Shown here piece after piece: positions 8,681 through 17,883 of a DNA stretch of 64,000 nucleotides. Positions within the stretch are counted from its first letter, which is position 1, and each line of letters begins with the position of its first letter. The notes under the pieces were generated by a model. It worked only from the letters and a program-made list of their open reading frames with translations. It was not told the origin of the DNA and did no database searches. The stretch is taken from contig JAQCGO010000004.1 of assembly GCA_027618995.1 (NCBI GenBank), positions 1-64,000 of the forward strand, in the 5' to 3' direction. This stretch comes from Pseudomonadota bacterium. Its GTDB lineage: Bacteria > Pseudomonadota > Gammaproteobacteria > Steroidobacterales > Woeseiaceae. A program made the translations under genes and the position numbers.

Positions 8681-10171
8681 ATGGACAGCCAGCACGATCT
8701 TGCAGTTATCTTGCGTTCGCGTACTCCGATCACCGTAATCGAGACTCGCGACGAATCTCGCATCCTGGAAATGCTGTAAACCATTTCCCTGGCCGGTATC
8801 GGCCCGTCCTACATGCCATTGTTTCGATGGACTGTGACCGATGGCCTGCAACGGCTCGATATTGACCTCGAGCCGCAGACCATCAACTCTGCGCCGACTG
8901 ACGTGTTGAAACATATCAGGGCCGTCCAGAAACCGGGAATCTACGTCATGCTCGATTTCCATCCGTTTCTGGAAGACCCGGTTCACGTTCGAATGATCAA
9001 GGATATTTGCATTCGCTACCGGGAAATCCCGCGACAAATCGTGCTGATCAGTCATACCGTACAATTGCCTGGCGAACTGGACTCGTTCAGCGCTCGTTTA
9101 AATATGTCGTTACCTTCAGATGCGGAGCGTCGCAACATCGTCAAGAAAGTTGCGGATCAATGGGTAACCGAAAATCCGGGATCACGAGTGAAAGCCGATG
9201 CCAAGGCGCACGAGATGCTGATTCGCAACCTCGCTGGCCTGACCTACTCCGATACGGAACAGCTTGCGCGCAATGCGATCTTTGTCGACGGGGCCATTTC
9301 CAGCAGCGATCTGCCCGACGTAATGCAAGCCAAATACGAGTTACTGAACCGCGGTGGCGCTTTGCAATTCGAATACGACACAGCTCGCTTTAGCGACCTC
9401 GGTGGCATGGCGCGCCTCAAGGACTGGCTGAGTAAATGAAAATCCGTATTTGTCGGTGGTAGCAAAGTTGCCCACCTCGATGCACCCAAGGGAATCGTAC
9501 TGCTTGGTGTACAGGGCTGCGGCAAGAGTCTCGCCGCCAAAGCCACCGCCGGCATTTTTGGCGTGCCATTGTTGCGGCTCGACTTCGGAGCAATTTACGA
9601 CAAGTATCATGGTGAGACAGAGCGCAAACTTCGCGAATCACTGCCCACTGCCGATGTCATGGCTCCATGCGTCCTGTGGATCGATGAGATCGAAAAAGGC
9701 CTCGCCGGTCGTGGCGGAGAGACCGGCACAACGCAACGCGTCCTCCGAACCTTTCTCACTTGGATGGCCGAAAAGCAGAGTCAGGTTTTTGTTGTTGCTA
9801 CGGCCAACAATATTGACGCGTTGCTGCCGGAACTCGTCCGCAAAGGTCGATTTGACGAGATATTCTTCGTCGACCTGCCGGACGCCGCAAATCGCACTGA
9901 AATTCTGCGCATTCACCTGCGCCGACGTAACCATGACCCGGCCAATTTCGATATCGCCGAGATTGCGGTCGCGACCGACGGGTTCTCCGGCTCAGAGATC
10001 GAGCAAGCCGTAGTGTCGGCGCTGTACGCGGCACATGCGCTCGGCAAATCCCTCACCACCGAGCTCATACTTGCCGAGCTGTTGCTGACGCACCCCCTGT
10101 CCGTAGTGATGCGCGAACAAATCGAGGGATTGCGCCAGTGGGCAACCGGCCGGACCGTACCGTGCGACTGA
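8681..10171 (+). pseudogene. Ycf46-like AAA ATPase interrupted by two in-frame stops
   Basis: One continuous frame of 496 codons encodes a Ycf46-type AAA protein, but it holds TAA at 8777-8779 (codon 33) and TGA at 9437-9439 (codon 253). No shift of frame is needed to rejoin the parts. The N-terminal domain begins DLAVILRSRTPITVIET and later has PLFRWTVTDGLQR. Walker A is GVQGCGKS (about codons 276-283), Walker B is VLWIDEIE, and [15 protein letters not shown] follows as sensor/arginine-finger region. TAA and TGA are each one C-to-T change away from CAA and CGA; Arg or Gln would suit both sites. An internal product starting at 8813 or 9563 could be made but would lack a complete enzyme. Confidence 0.85.
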
Positions 10172-10255
10172 ATCGCGCCGCTGCGACTTGACGTAATGCC
10201 GGGTGTCGCCCCTGGCCGCAATTGCCTGACCCTGCCTTCATGGTGGTATGTGCAA

Positions 10256-11745
10256 ATGGCTAATGATAAGAAAAACATCAATGAATTAGTCACCGACGAT
10301 GATGACTCGACCGCCGAGATGGAGGCGATTGTATTGCAAGCGTCCGAATCGGACGTTGAGCTCGAATCCGCCTCCCACACAGTCGGATTCCATCACGGGG
10401 AAAACATTGATCCTGACGGTTATTCGGACATCTCAGCTTTGCGATTCGATCTGCGTGAGCGAGCCGAGACGATCAACCGACTCGAATTCGAAGTGGCAAA
10501 GCTGGACGCAAGGCGGCTTGGTCTCGAAGCCGAAACCGGGTCACGCGATGAGGCCAATAGTCAGCTGCGTACGGAGCTGGAGACTGCAACAACTTCGCTA
10601 ACGCGCAAGCAAGAACTAATAAAGAATCGCGACCAGCAGATCAAGTCGCTGCGACTCGAGATTCGCGAACGCAACGAGCAATTCCTCTCGTTGCAGCAGC
10701 ACTTGAAAGACATGGGGGAATCACTCACAGCCCAGGACAGCGATCCGGCAGCGGCCGGTGACCCACCGATGGCCTTGCAGAGTGGTCCAGCGTCGAGCAA
10801 CGGGGCTGACGTTCGCGAATTTCAGCAACGCTATATTCGTACCGAAAGTTACGCAGACCAGTTGCGACAGCAATTGCAGGATCGCGACGCCGACGCCAGA
10901 AGTAACAATAACTCGCGCGACCTGCTACAGCATGATTTGTTGCAGGCAAACGATAGGATTGCCGCCCAGACTCTGATTATTTCCGATCTCAATGCGCAGA
11001 ATGCGACGCTCAGCGCCACTCTTGCGGCACTGCATACCGCGCACGCCGAGGAGATTCGAATGGTCCGATTCGAACTGGGCGAAGCGCAGTCAACACTTTC
11101 GCAGCATGAGTTACTCACCGAGCAATTGGCCTCGGATCTGGTTGAGACTCGCACCTATCGTATCGAGCTTGAAAACATGCTCAATTCGAATGAGGAGAGC
11201 AACAAGTCACGGATCGAGAAGCTCGAGCAGGAGAACCGAAAACTGCGCCGTGAGGCGTCCGAATCGCGGCAGAAACTGGAGACCAAGAAAGTGGCTATCA
11301 ATTGCCTGATTTCCGAGCTCGCCAAGAAGTCGAATCGGCTCGATGTAACAGAGGACATGCAAGGGATGGTCGTTGAAAGCGACAACCGAAATTCCGATCG
11401 GGGTGACCACCACGGCCGGGCCGACCGCGACAAAATTACGCGGGTTTTGATTGGATCAATTGACGACCAGGAGGTGCGCTTTCCGTTGTTCAAGGACCGA
11501 TTGACAATCGGCCGACGGAACAGAACGACATTCAACTGAATGCAGCACACATCAGTCGCCGACACGCCGTGATCGTGTGCGAGGGTGGCGCCACACGCGT
11601 TATCGACTGGGGCAGCAAAAACGGCGTATTCGTCAATGCCAAGCGGATCACCGAGCACTTTCTCAAACATGGCGATGTTATATCGGTTGGCACCGCCGAG
11701 TTTCGTTACGAAGAACGAGCCAAACGCGACACGCGGGAAAATTAA
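10256..11745 (+). pseudogene. Coiled-coil FHA-domain protein, frameshifted in the FHA domain
   Basis: The ATG at 10256 opens a protein with a short acidic N-terminus, then about 330 residues of predicted coiled coil (repeated RELEV/KLDAR-type heptads, e.g. KQELIKNRDQQIKSLRLEI), and a C-terminal FHA domain for phosphothreonine binding. The frame breaks at 11514/11515: LTIGR is followed by RNRTTFN and a stop at 11537-11539. Restoring one base gives NDIQLNAAHISRRHAVIV, the FHA core with its SxxH-like motif, then DWGSKNGVFVNAKRI, and a natural stop at 11743-11745. A single-base deletion therefore removes the phosphopeptide-binding half. It sits just downstream of the broken AAA ATPase. Confidence 0.85.
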
Positions 11746-11836
11746 GCAACTGATTGGTATTTTGTGAGGCCAATCACGGACACCACGCTGACCGCCCCCT
11801 AGACTTGCTCGCTGATATGCATGGAGCGCAGGTCAA

Positions 11837-12124
11837 TTGAGCATCCGCTACGCAGCGAATCACAGCGGCGTCCTAAGTGACACACAGCAACTAGCACGCG
11901 ATACCGGCTCGTTGCTATCCCGAAAAGTCTGGTTGCCAAAACTGCTCTATGTCGCGTTGCCCTGGTTCTATCTGGCGGCCGGCATTGGCGCACTCGCAGC
12001 GACGATTTACATCGGCCACTGGGTCTGGGTGTTGCCCCACTATGCCCTCTTCTCTGTCGCATGCCTGCATATGGGCATACTGATTTATCGTCGCCGGCGA
12101 GCCGCAAGCCAACAAACTGAATAG
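11837..12124 (+). CDS. Small inner-membrane protein, unknown
   Basis: A 95-residue protein from a TTG start. Residues about 35-58 (LLYVALPWFYLAAGIGALAATIYIG) and 62-83 (WVLPHYALFSVACLHMGILIYRR) form two membrane segments with a positively charged C-terminal tail, so both ends are predicted in the cytoplasm. No family is recognised. It follows the FHA pseudogene by about 90 bases and may have belonged to the same operon as the AAA and FHA genes. Confidence 0.55.
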   Translation: MSIRYAANHSGVLSDTQQLARDTGSLLSRKVWLPKLLYVALPWFYLAAGIGALAATIYIGHWVWVLPHYALFSVACLHMGILIYRRRRAASQQTE

Positions 12125-12218
12125 GTTCTGCAGCCGGCAACTGTCGCGCCGAACCCGCACTTGATCTTTACGATTCTGTACGCAAGGATGCAGTCAATCC
12201 TGCCACCGGAATCTCTCT

Positions 12219-12542
12219 GTGAGCCTAATCAAACAATCCCCGAAACAGCGCTATCTCCGCGAGGTCGCTCTGTTCCTCAGCCTGCTACTCGTCGGCCTGG
12301 TCCTGTTGCCAATTACCATCTATGTGGTCGGTGGGGCAGTTTTTGGCGCCTATGGCGGGCAAGGATTCGGCGATTTCTTCGGTATCGTGAGCGGCCGGTT
12401 TCGCAATGGCGATGCAATCGCCTGGTTTCTCGTACTTTCACCCTACCTCGTTTGGCAGATTCTGCGCCTGACTGCGCTTGCCTGGCGACTCGTCGGGCCA
12501 GCCGTGGGCGAAAATAAGACCAAGCCACCCGGCCTTGCGTAA
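12219..12542 (+). CDS. Small membrane protein, unknown
   Basis: A 107-residue protein from a GTG start. A strong membrane segment lies at about residues 17-45 (VALFLSLLLVGLVLLPITIYVVGGAVFG) and a second at about 68-90 (AIAWFLVLSPYLVWQILRLTALAW). A Gly-rich loop (GAYGGQGFGDFFG) separates them. It resembles no characterised family that I know. It lies 94 bases after the previous small membrane protein on the same strand. Confidence 0.55.
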   Translation: MSLIKQSPKQRYLREVALFLSLLLVGLVLLPITIYVVGGAVFGAYGGQGFGDFFGIVSGRFRNGDAIAWFLVLSPYLVWQILRLTALAWRLVGPAVGENKTKPPGLA

Positions 12543-12561
12543 ATGTGACGTGGATCACATT
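12542..12561. promoter_or_regulatory. CRP-type operator palindrome
   Basis: A TGTGA (12544-12548) and TCACA (12555-12559) pair separated by six bases exactly matches the CRP/Vfr half-site consensus. The symmetry extends by AA on the left and TT on the right. It lies in the non-coding gap about 130 bases before the start of the 12694 gene and overlaps the last base of the gene before it, so it could act in activation of the downstream gene. No CRP-family gene is inside the window; binding is inferred from the motif only. Confidence 0.6.
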
Positions 12562-12693
12562 ATTTTGTTTGCAAGCAACACATTAGCGTGTATTGCGTAG
12601 AAATTATGTTAACAATGCTGCATGCTTCGGTGCAGCAGGACTTATAGTGGATCCCGGTATTTATCCGTCTATTTGAGTGCGGGAACCCCAAGA

Positions 12694-13080
12694 ATGACCC
12701 GTTTTTTCCGCTGGCTGGCCAATAAGTTGTCACCACAGAAAGCGCCGCCGCGCCCGGACCTCACGCAATCCGGCAGCTACCTGCGACAAACGGGCCGGCA
12801 CGCCGCAACACCTCGGGCGGACCAGGTAGCGGCAGTTCCGGAGCGGCAACCCGCAGTCATCAATTTTGATTCCGGTTCGGAGGACCACATCGAGGATCGC
12901 GGGTCAGGCAAGAATGTCCTGATTCGCAGGTACGTGCGGGAAGATACCGGCACGCACGAGACATTGACCATTCTTGATGAAAACGCCATCGATACCGAAG
13001 AAGAATTCGGCATCGACCCCTACAACACCGGTAGATTCGATCGCTCGAAGCATTGGGACAAACGATTCCGCAAGGATTAG
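12694..13080 (+). CDS. Conserved hypothetical protein with basic N-terminus
   Basis: A 128-residue protein; the start at 12694 gives MTRFFRWLANKLSPQ, an amphipathic basic helix that may touch the membrane. The middle is low complexity, and the C-terminal part has a distinctive FGIDPYNTGRFDRSKHWDKRFRKD-like ending (residues about 105-128) of a type I associate with small uncharacterised proteobacterial proteins. No function is known. Ten bases separate it from the DUF1232 gene, so they likely form one operon, downstream of the CRP-type site. Confidence 0.65.
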   Translation: MTRFFRWLANKLSPQKAPPRPDLTQSGSYLRQTGRHAATPRADQVAAVPERQPAVINFDSGSEDHIEDRGSGKNVLIRRYVREDTGTHETLTILDENAIDTEEEFGIDPYNTGRFDRSKHWDKRFRKD

Positions 13081-13090
13081 GTCAACTGCG

Positions 13091-13639
13091 ATGAGTCTGC
13101 GGATATCGTTGGTGCTGGATGACGATGATCTGCGGCACTTTCGATTGATCATGCGCGCTGCGTGTGATGCGGCCACACACCGATCTCCGGAGGACATCGT
13201 CGCGGCCGCTGCCGAACTGATGCGGAAGACCGGCGGCAGCAATCAATCTGGATTCATTGCCGAACGCCTGCAAAAACTCGAATTGATGATGCGCATGATC
13301 TCGGATCTGGACTGGCGCCTGCCGCATGCTGATTCGAAGCGGGTATTACATGCCCTTGCCTATTTCGCCGAGCCGGACGACCTGATTCCGGACGATATTC
13401 CCGGACTGGGATTTCTCGACGATGCCATCATGGTGGAACTCGTGGTTCGCGAATTGCGCCACGAAATCGAGGCATATCAGGACTTTTGCGTGTTTCGCGA
13501 TAGTGAGCAGGCCAATGCCGTCGCCGGCAGCCAAAAAGAGCGCCGTGAACGGCTCAATTCACGCCGAACCAGCCTGCAATCGAGGATGCATCGTCGATTG
13601 CAGCGTGATGTTGCGGACAAACCGCGGTTTCTCGATTAG
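13091..13639 (+). CDS. DUF1232/YkvA-like protein
   Basis: A 182-residue protein. The DUF1232 core lies at about residues 95-140: LHALAYFAEPDDLIPDDIPGLGFLDDA followed by a long helix VVRELRHEIEAYQDF. The PDDLIPD motif is the family signature. The domain normally contains a membrane-dipping helix; here it is rather polar, so membrane association is uncertain. The N-terminal segment (RISLVLDDDDLRHFRLIM) precedes a helical region. The function of the family is not established. Confidence 0.75.
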   Translation: MSLRISLVLDDDDLRHFRLIMRAACDAATHRSPEDIVAAAAELMRKTGGSNQSGFIAERLQKLELMMRMISDLDWRLPHADSKRVLHALAYFAEPDDLIPDDIPGLGFLDDAIMVELVVRELRHEIEAYQDFCVFRDSEQANAVAGSQKERRERLNSRRTSLQSRMHRRLQRDVADKPRFLD

Positions 13640-13663
13640 AAACAGGATTGCCCGCGAATTCTT

Positions 13664-13948
13664 CTACGAAACGTAAAACCAGGTGGTGGCCAACAGTCCC
13701 GCCCACATCGCGAGTTGCAAGCTCATGCTCGATCTTCGTTTAGTAAGCAGCGAATAGAAACTCGCCCCTGAAATTGCTGTCATACCAAAGAAGATGAACA
13801 TACTCGAAAGTAGCGGCCGAAATTCGGCCTGCAAACGAGGATGATCAGCGCCCAGCAGTAGAAAGACGAACATTACGGCCGCGAGACTGACGGCGATCGA
13901 CAGGCAGGAACCGAGTACGACACCATTGATTACCGCAAGCGGGCGCAT
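13664..13948 (-). CDS. Small membrane protein, three predicted helices
   Basis: A 94-residue protein on the minus strand. Membrane segments lie at about residues 7-31 (INGVVLGSCLSIAVSLAAVMFVFLL), 46-66 (LSSMFIFFGMTAISGASFYSL) and 75-92 (LQLAMWAGLLATTWFYVS). A short basic loop (TKRRSS) precedes the third. No family is recognised. It converges with the DUF1232 gene and is divergent from prc. The gap to prc (13949-14091) holds nothing recognisable beyond a probable promoter region. Confidence 0.55.
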   Translation of the reverse strand: MRPLAVINGVVLGSCLSIAVSLAAVMFVFLLLGADHPRLQAEFRPLLSSMFIFFGMTAISGASFYSLLTKRRSSMSLQLAMWAGLLATTWFYVS

Positions 13949-14091
13949 TTATTAGTTTCCGAGTCGGACCATTTAATTACGAAACTGTAGCCAGTTATGC
14001 AAAGTATGCCCTTGATCAATCCCGGCTGGACCACTAGCCTAGCCGACTTAAGCCGTCGAAAAAACCCGCTTGACCAACAGTGGAGAGAAAA

Positions 14092-16203
14092 TTGAACGTA
14101 TTTCAGACCCGAGGTTTCTACGCACGCGTAGCCATGTTGGCCGGCATGTTGGCATTATCCGTGACTGCCGCTATGGCGAGCGGTTCAACTGGCGACTCAT
14201 TGCGACCGGAACCGCGCCACGAAGACATTGGCGAGCTGGTTACGACGTTTGTTCAAAAATCCCATTACAGCCATATCGCCGTGAATGACGACCTATCGTC
14301 GAAAGTCATGGACAACTTCCTGGATGAGCTCGATCACAATCGAATGTACCTGCTGGCGAGCGACATCGAATTTTTCGAGCAATACCGATATTTGTTGGAC
14401 GATTTTGTTCGCAGCGAGCCGCTGGATCCCGTCTTTGATATGTTTTCGGCTTACCGCACGCGAGTGCGCGAGCGATTCGAATTTGCCCTTGATTTGCTCG
14501 CGGCAGAACCCGACCTGACAGTCGACGAGGAATATCAGTTTGACCGAGAGGATGTCGCATGGGCCAAAACAACGGGCGAACTTGATGAGCTATGGCGCAA
14601 GCGTGTAAAGAACGATGTCCTTAATCTGGCGTTAACGGACAAGCCCTGGGAAGAATCGCGGGAGGTCCTGCAAAAACGCTACAACCAATACCTGAAGCGC
14701 ATGGAGCAAATCAAGAACGACGATGTGTTCGAGACCTTCATGAACGCTTTTGCACACACACTCGACCCGCATTCCAGCTACCTGTCACCTCGCAACTCCG
14801 CGGAATATCAAATCCAGATGAGCCTGTCTTATTTCGGTATCGGCGCGTCGCTGCAAACCGAGGACGACTACGTCCAGATCGTCAACATTATCCCGGGTGG
14901 ACCCGCGGCAATCGACGGGACCCTGGCACCCAAGGACAGGATTACAGGTGTTGCCCAGGGAACTGACGGCGTCATGACCGATGTTATTGGCTGGCGTCTC
15001 GATGATGTCGTAGACCTGATTCGCGGCGAGGCAGATACCGTCGTGCGCCTGCAGATCATTCCTGCCGGCGCGCTTCCCGGCCACAGCGACAAGGAAATCA
15101 ATCTGACTCGCGGCCAGGTAAAACTTGAAGAACAGGCCGCCAAGAGTCAGATACTGACAGTTCCACGCGACGGCCGTGACTGGACGATTGGTGTGATTGA
15201 GGTACCCAGCTTTTACCGCGATTATCGCGCCCTCAGTAACGGCGACGAGGACTACACCAGCACGACCAAGGACGTTAAGCGGCTAATCAGCGAGCTGGAA
15301 GAAAGCGGCATCGACGGACTGGTAATTGATTTACGCAATAATGGCGGCGGTCACCTTACAGAGGCAACCGCATTATCAGGCCTCTTTATTGACAATGGTC
15401 CGGTTGTGCAATTGAAGAATTCAAATGGCCGAATCAATCGACTGGATGATCCGGATCCGGTCGCTCGCGTTGCGTATAACGGACCACTGGCAGTACTGAT
15501 CAACCGCTTCAGTGCTTCAGCCTCGGAAATTTTCGCCGCCGCAATTCAGGATTACGAGCGCGGCGTCATTATCGGGCAGGAAACTTTCGGCAAGGGCACC
15601 GTACAAAACCTGTACTCGCTGGATCAGTATCTGCAGCCAGAGGGAGACGATGGCTACGGGCAATTGACATTGACCATTGGCAAGTACTATCGAGTCACCG
15701 GCGAGAGTACACAACACAGAGGCGTCAGCCCGGATATCTATCTGCCATCACCCATCGATGCAGCACTGATTGGTGAGAGCGTTCGAGACAGTGCCCTGCC
15801 CTGGGACACGATTCCAACCGCCCGCTTTCGCGCCGGCGACCCACTCGATGGAACGATTGATTCCTTGACCGCAAGTCATACGGAACGTGCCAAGGATGAT
15901 CCGAACTATCAATACCTGACCGGATTCGTCGAAGACGGTCGTGAATCCCGGGCACAAAAAGCGGTTTCTTTGAAAATCGACGCCCGACGCGAGCAGCGTG
16001 AAACGAGCATCGCCAAGACCCTGAAACTTGAGAACGAGCGGCGCACTGCACTGGGCCTGGATACGATCGCAAGTCTTGAGGATCTCGACGAGGATGAGCG
16101 ACCCGATGTGCAGCTTGACCAGGCTGCCGGCATTGTTACAGACTTGGCTTTAATGCGGGAGGTACAACGCATTCCGGCGCAAACGGCACAAGTAACTCCT
16201 TGA
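14092..16203 (+). CDS. prc: Carboxy-terminal processing protease (tail-specific protease)
   Basis: A 703-residue periplasmic Ser/Lys protease that degrades misfolded or tagged proteins and trims envelope proteins. Start: TTG at 14092 has a GGAGAG a few bases upstream; a GTG at 14080 is in frame but without one. A signal peptide (MLAGMLALSVTAAMA) leads into the helical TSP N-terminal domain, and the PDZ domain is at about 245-330 (FGIGASLQTEDDYVQIVNIIPGGPA). The protease core has the nucleophile in NRFSASASEIFAAA and the general-base Lys in ETFGKGTVQ. The C-terminal DUF3340 region ends the protein. All parts are present, close to the 682 residues of E. coli Prc. Confidence 0.94.
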   Translation: MNVFQTRGFYARVAMLAGMLALSVTAAMASGSTGDSLRPEPRHEDIGELVTTFVQKSHYSHIAVNDDLSSKVMDNFLDELDHNRMYLLASDIEFFEQYRYLLDDFVRSEPLDPVFDMFSAYRTRVRERFEFALDLLAAEPDLTVDEEYQFDREDVAWAKTTGELDELWRKRVKNDVLNLALTDKPWEESREVLQKRYNQYLKRMEQIKNDDVFETFMNAFAHTLDPHSSYLSPRNSAEYQIQMSLSYFGIGASLQTEDDYVQIVNIIPGGPAAIDGTLAPKDRITGVAQGTDGVMTDVIGWRLDDVVDLIRGEADTVVRLQIIPAGALPGHSDKEINLTRGQVKLEEQAAKSQILTVPRDGRDWTIGVIEVPSFYRDYRALSNGDEDYTSTTKDVKRLISELEESGIDGLVIDLRNNGGGHLTEATALSGLFIDNGPVVQLKNSNGRINRLDDPDPVARVAYNGPLAVLINRFSASASEIFAAAIQDYERGVIIGQETFGKGTVQNLYSLDQYLQPEGDDGYGQLTLTIGKYYRVTGESTQHRGVSPDIYLPSPIDAALIGESVRDSALPWDTIPTARFRAGDPLDGTIDSLTASHTERAKDDPNYQYLTGFVEDGRESRAQKAVSLKIDARREQRETSIAKTLKLENERRTALGLDTIASLEDLDEDERPDVQLDQAAGIVTDLALMREVQRIPAQTAQVTP

Positions 16204-16232
16204 TTTTATAGTAGCTTGTGCTAAGGCATATT

Positions 16233-16256
16233 GGTGTTATGCTCCACCATAACACC
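16233..16256. terminator. Perfect 9-bp inverted repeat downstream of prc
   Basis: GGTGTTATG at 16233-16241 pairs with CATAACACC at 16248-16256 around a six-base loop. It lies between the prc stop and the next start at 16280. No U-run follows on either strand, so it is either a weak or Rho-assisted terminator, or an operator for the following gene. Confidence 0.4.
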
Positions 16257-16279
16257 TGACACAGATTACGGGAGAGCCC

Positions 16280-16705
16280 GTGACGAGACAGCTAGGACGA
16301 TCGCAGTTCACCATGGCCCGAGCCACCGGCTTGTTGTTCGGCTTTTACTGTTCATCCGCATTCGCATCGAGCGACATCAACGCTGACTGTAAAGAAGGAA
16401 TCGAAAGATTTCCGAATCCGGAGCTGCCGTCACCATCGCTGAACATTACCGTGGTTGACCACGGGCTCGCCGACGCCGCAGCCGGGATACAGACGATTCC
16501 CTCCGAAATTGCAGCTGAAAAAATTGTCTCACCCGCGCTGTCGGAGGATGTTGAGTTCGCTGAGGGGACCGAACCGAGCGATGCAGACGACGACAGCGTC
16601 GGAGTGCCGGTAAGTTCACCGCCGGAAACGGTGTTGCGTTTGCCAGGGGTGAGAGAGGAAGATCAGCCGCACTTCCGGCGTCAGATGTATCGCATGGACA
16701 TATAG
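16280..16705 (+). CDS. Secreted hypothetical protein
   Basis: A 141-residue protein from a GTG start, with a signal peptide (ATGLLFGFYCSSAFAS, cleavage near residue 29). The mature part is acidic and Ser/Pro-rich (EGTEPSDADDDSVGVPVSSPPE) and probably disordered. It contains no known domain. It follows prc and the inverted repeat. Confidence 0.5.
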   Translation: MTRQLGRSQFTMARATGLLFGFYCSSAFASSDINADCKEGIERFPNPELPSPSLNITVVDHGLADAAAGIQTIPSEIAAEKIVSPALSEDVEFAEGTEPSDADDDSVGVPVSSPPETVLRLPGVREEDQPHFRRQMYRMDI

Positions 16706-16720
16706 CCGACCCCTGCTGGC

Positions 16721-17767
16721 TCAGCGGCTTAACGCAGCGCTCAAATTCCAGTAGTTTTCCCCGAGCAGGTTTTGCTCGAACGTCCTGACCTGCCCGTCCT
16801 TATCGATAGCGTAAACGGTCGACACTGATGCCGACGTCGGTACCGCATCCTCGCCGTTTCGAAATTTGGCCCTTTCCCCAATCAGTTTTGCACGGCGCTG
16901 TAATGCATCCGCGAATTCGGTAGCTTTCTCGAGAGAATCCAATCGCTTCTGGATCCGCACCAATATTTCTTCACATGCGGCTTTGTGGCCGAAATTCACA
17001 GCACCGATACTTTTCTCCACCGATTCCTTGGCCATTTCCGCCAGACCATCCTCCCGAAAATGGAGGTAAAGTTGCTGGGCAAAAGAAATGATCATGAAAT
17101 TGATCAGGCGTTTCGTCGGGACATCGAGGCCCTGCGTTGCCGGCGGTTGACGATTCTCTATCTCGTCGAGCCTGAGTAGCAAGCGGTGCTCTTCTTCCTG
17201 TGCTTTGTCGATACCTGCCGCAAGCTCATCGAGTACCGCCTGTACGGATCGGCCCCGAAACAATCTTGCAAGTGGCCCTATGCTCGACTGCCGGGAGCGC
17301 TCCGCCTGCAATCGATCCTCCATCATTTGTAGTCGAAGGCGATTCTCGCCTATTTGCCGCTCAAACTGGGTTGCTTCTGCCGCGCGCAGCTCGTCCCACG
17401 TATCGATTAGCTGATTCTGTAATTTGCGCTCACGTTGTTGTTTCAACTGCTCGGCAAACTTGGCCAATTTGGATTGACCACTTAGCGCCAATCTGCGCAA
17501 TTGGAAAAAGGTGACAATGCTGTAGACCCACTCCGGGTCAAGCGAAAGGTTTTCCAGGTGTTGTAATTTCTGTTCAAATCTTGCGGTCGCGCCCTCTTCC
17601 TCTTTCAGGCGTTCTTGCAGGCGAAACTTTTCGCTCCGCAATTCAGCGAATTCCTTCTTCAGCTCGGCGCGATTCCAGTACAGATTCAGGAGCTTTTCGC
17701 TGTCCGGCTCCTTACCGTCCTGACTTTCATCAACGCCGCGAAATATTGCCGTCAAGCCCGTCAACAC
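16721..17767 (-). CDS. Conserved coiled-coil protein, unknown function
   Basis: A 348-residue cytoplasmic protein. The start at GTG 17767 is chosen because AAGGA lies just upstream and gives an N-terminus MLTGLTAIFRGVDES. The open frame continues to 17932, but that part runs into the preceding gene and looks non-coding. Residues about 25-75 (KLLNLYWNRAELKKEFAELRSEKFRLQERLKEEE) and 110-215 are coiled coil; a second helical region lies at about 235-320. No enzyme motif is visible. The DUF1249 gene starts 117 bases upstream on the same strand. Confidence 0.65.
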   Translation of the reverse strand: MLTGLTAIFRGVDESQDGKEPDSEKLLNLYWNRAELKKEFAELRSEKFRLQERLKEEEGATARFEQKLQHLENLSLDPEWVYSIVTFFQLRRLALSGQSKLAKFAEQLKQQRERKLQNQLIDTWDELRAAEATQFERQIGENRLRLQMMEDRLQAERSRQSSIGPLARLFRGRSVQAVLDELAAGIDKAQEEEHRLLLRLDEIENRQPPATQGLDVPTKRLINFMIISFAQQLYLHFREDGLAEMAKESVEKSIGAVNFGHKAACEEILVRIQKRLDSLEKATEFADALQRRAKLIGERAKFRNGEDAVPTSASVSTVYAIDKDGQVRTFEQNLLGENYWNLSAALSR

Positions 17768-17883
17768 GACATCCTTTTTTACATAATCGGAAACCGCCGA
17801 ATGCGGCCCCGGATACTGGAAATCGGGTCGATAATGACAATTGGGCGGCTGCGATTCCCTGACAGAATCGACAGTTTTGCACT

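Noticed and set aside
8681-10171. Stop-codon reassignment or selenocysteine/pyrrolysine decoding
   Set aside because: TAA, TGA and TAG all occur as interruptions in different genes and all serve as ordinary stops in intact genes. No SECIS-like hairpin was recognised after the TGA at 9437.
13949-14091. Regulatory site upstream of prc
   Set aside because: A TTGATCAA palindrome is present, but it is short and matches no regulator site well enough to call.
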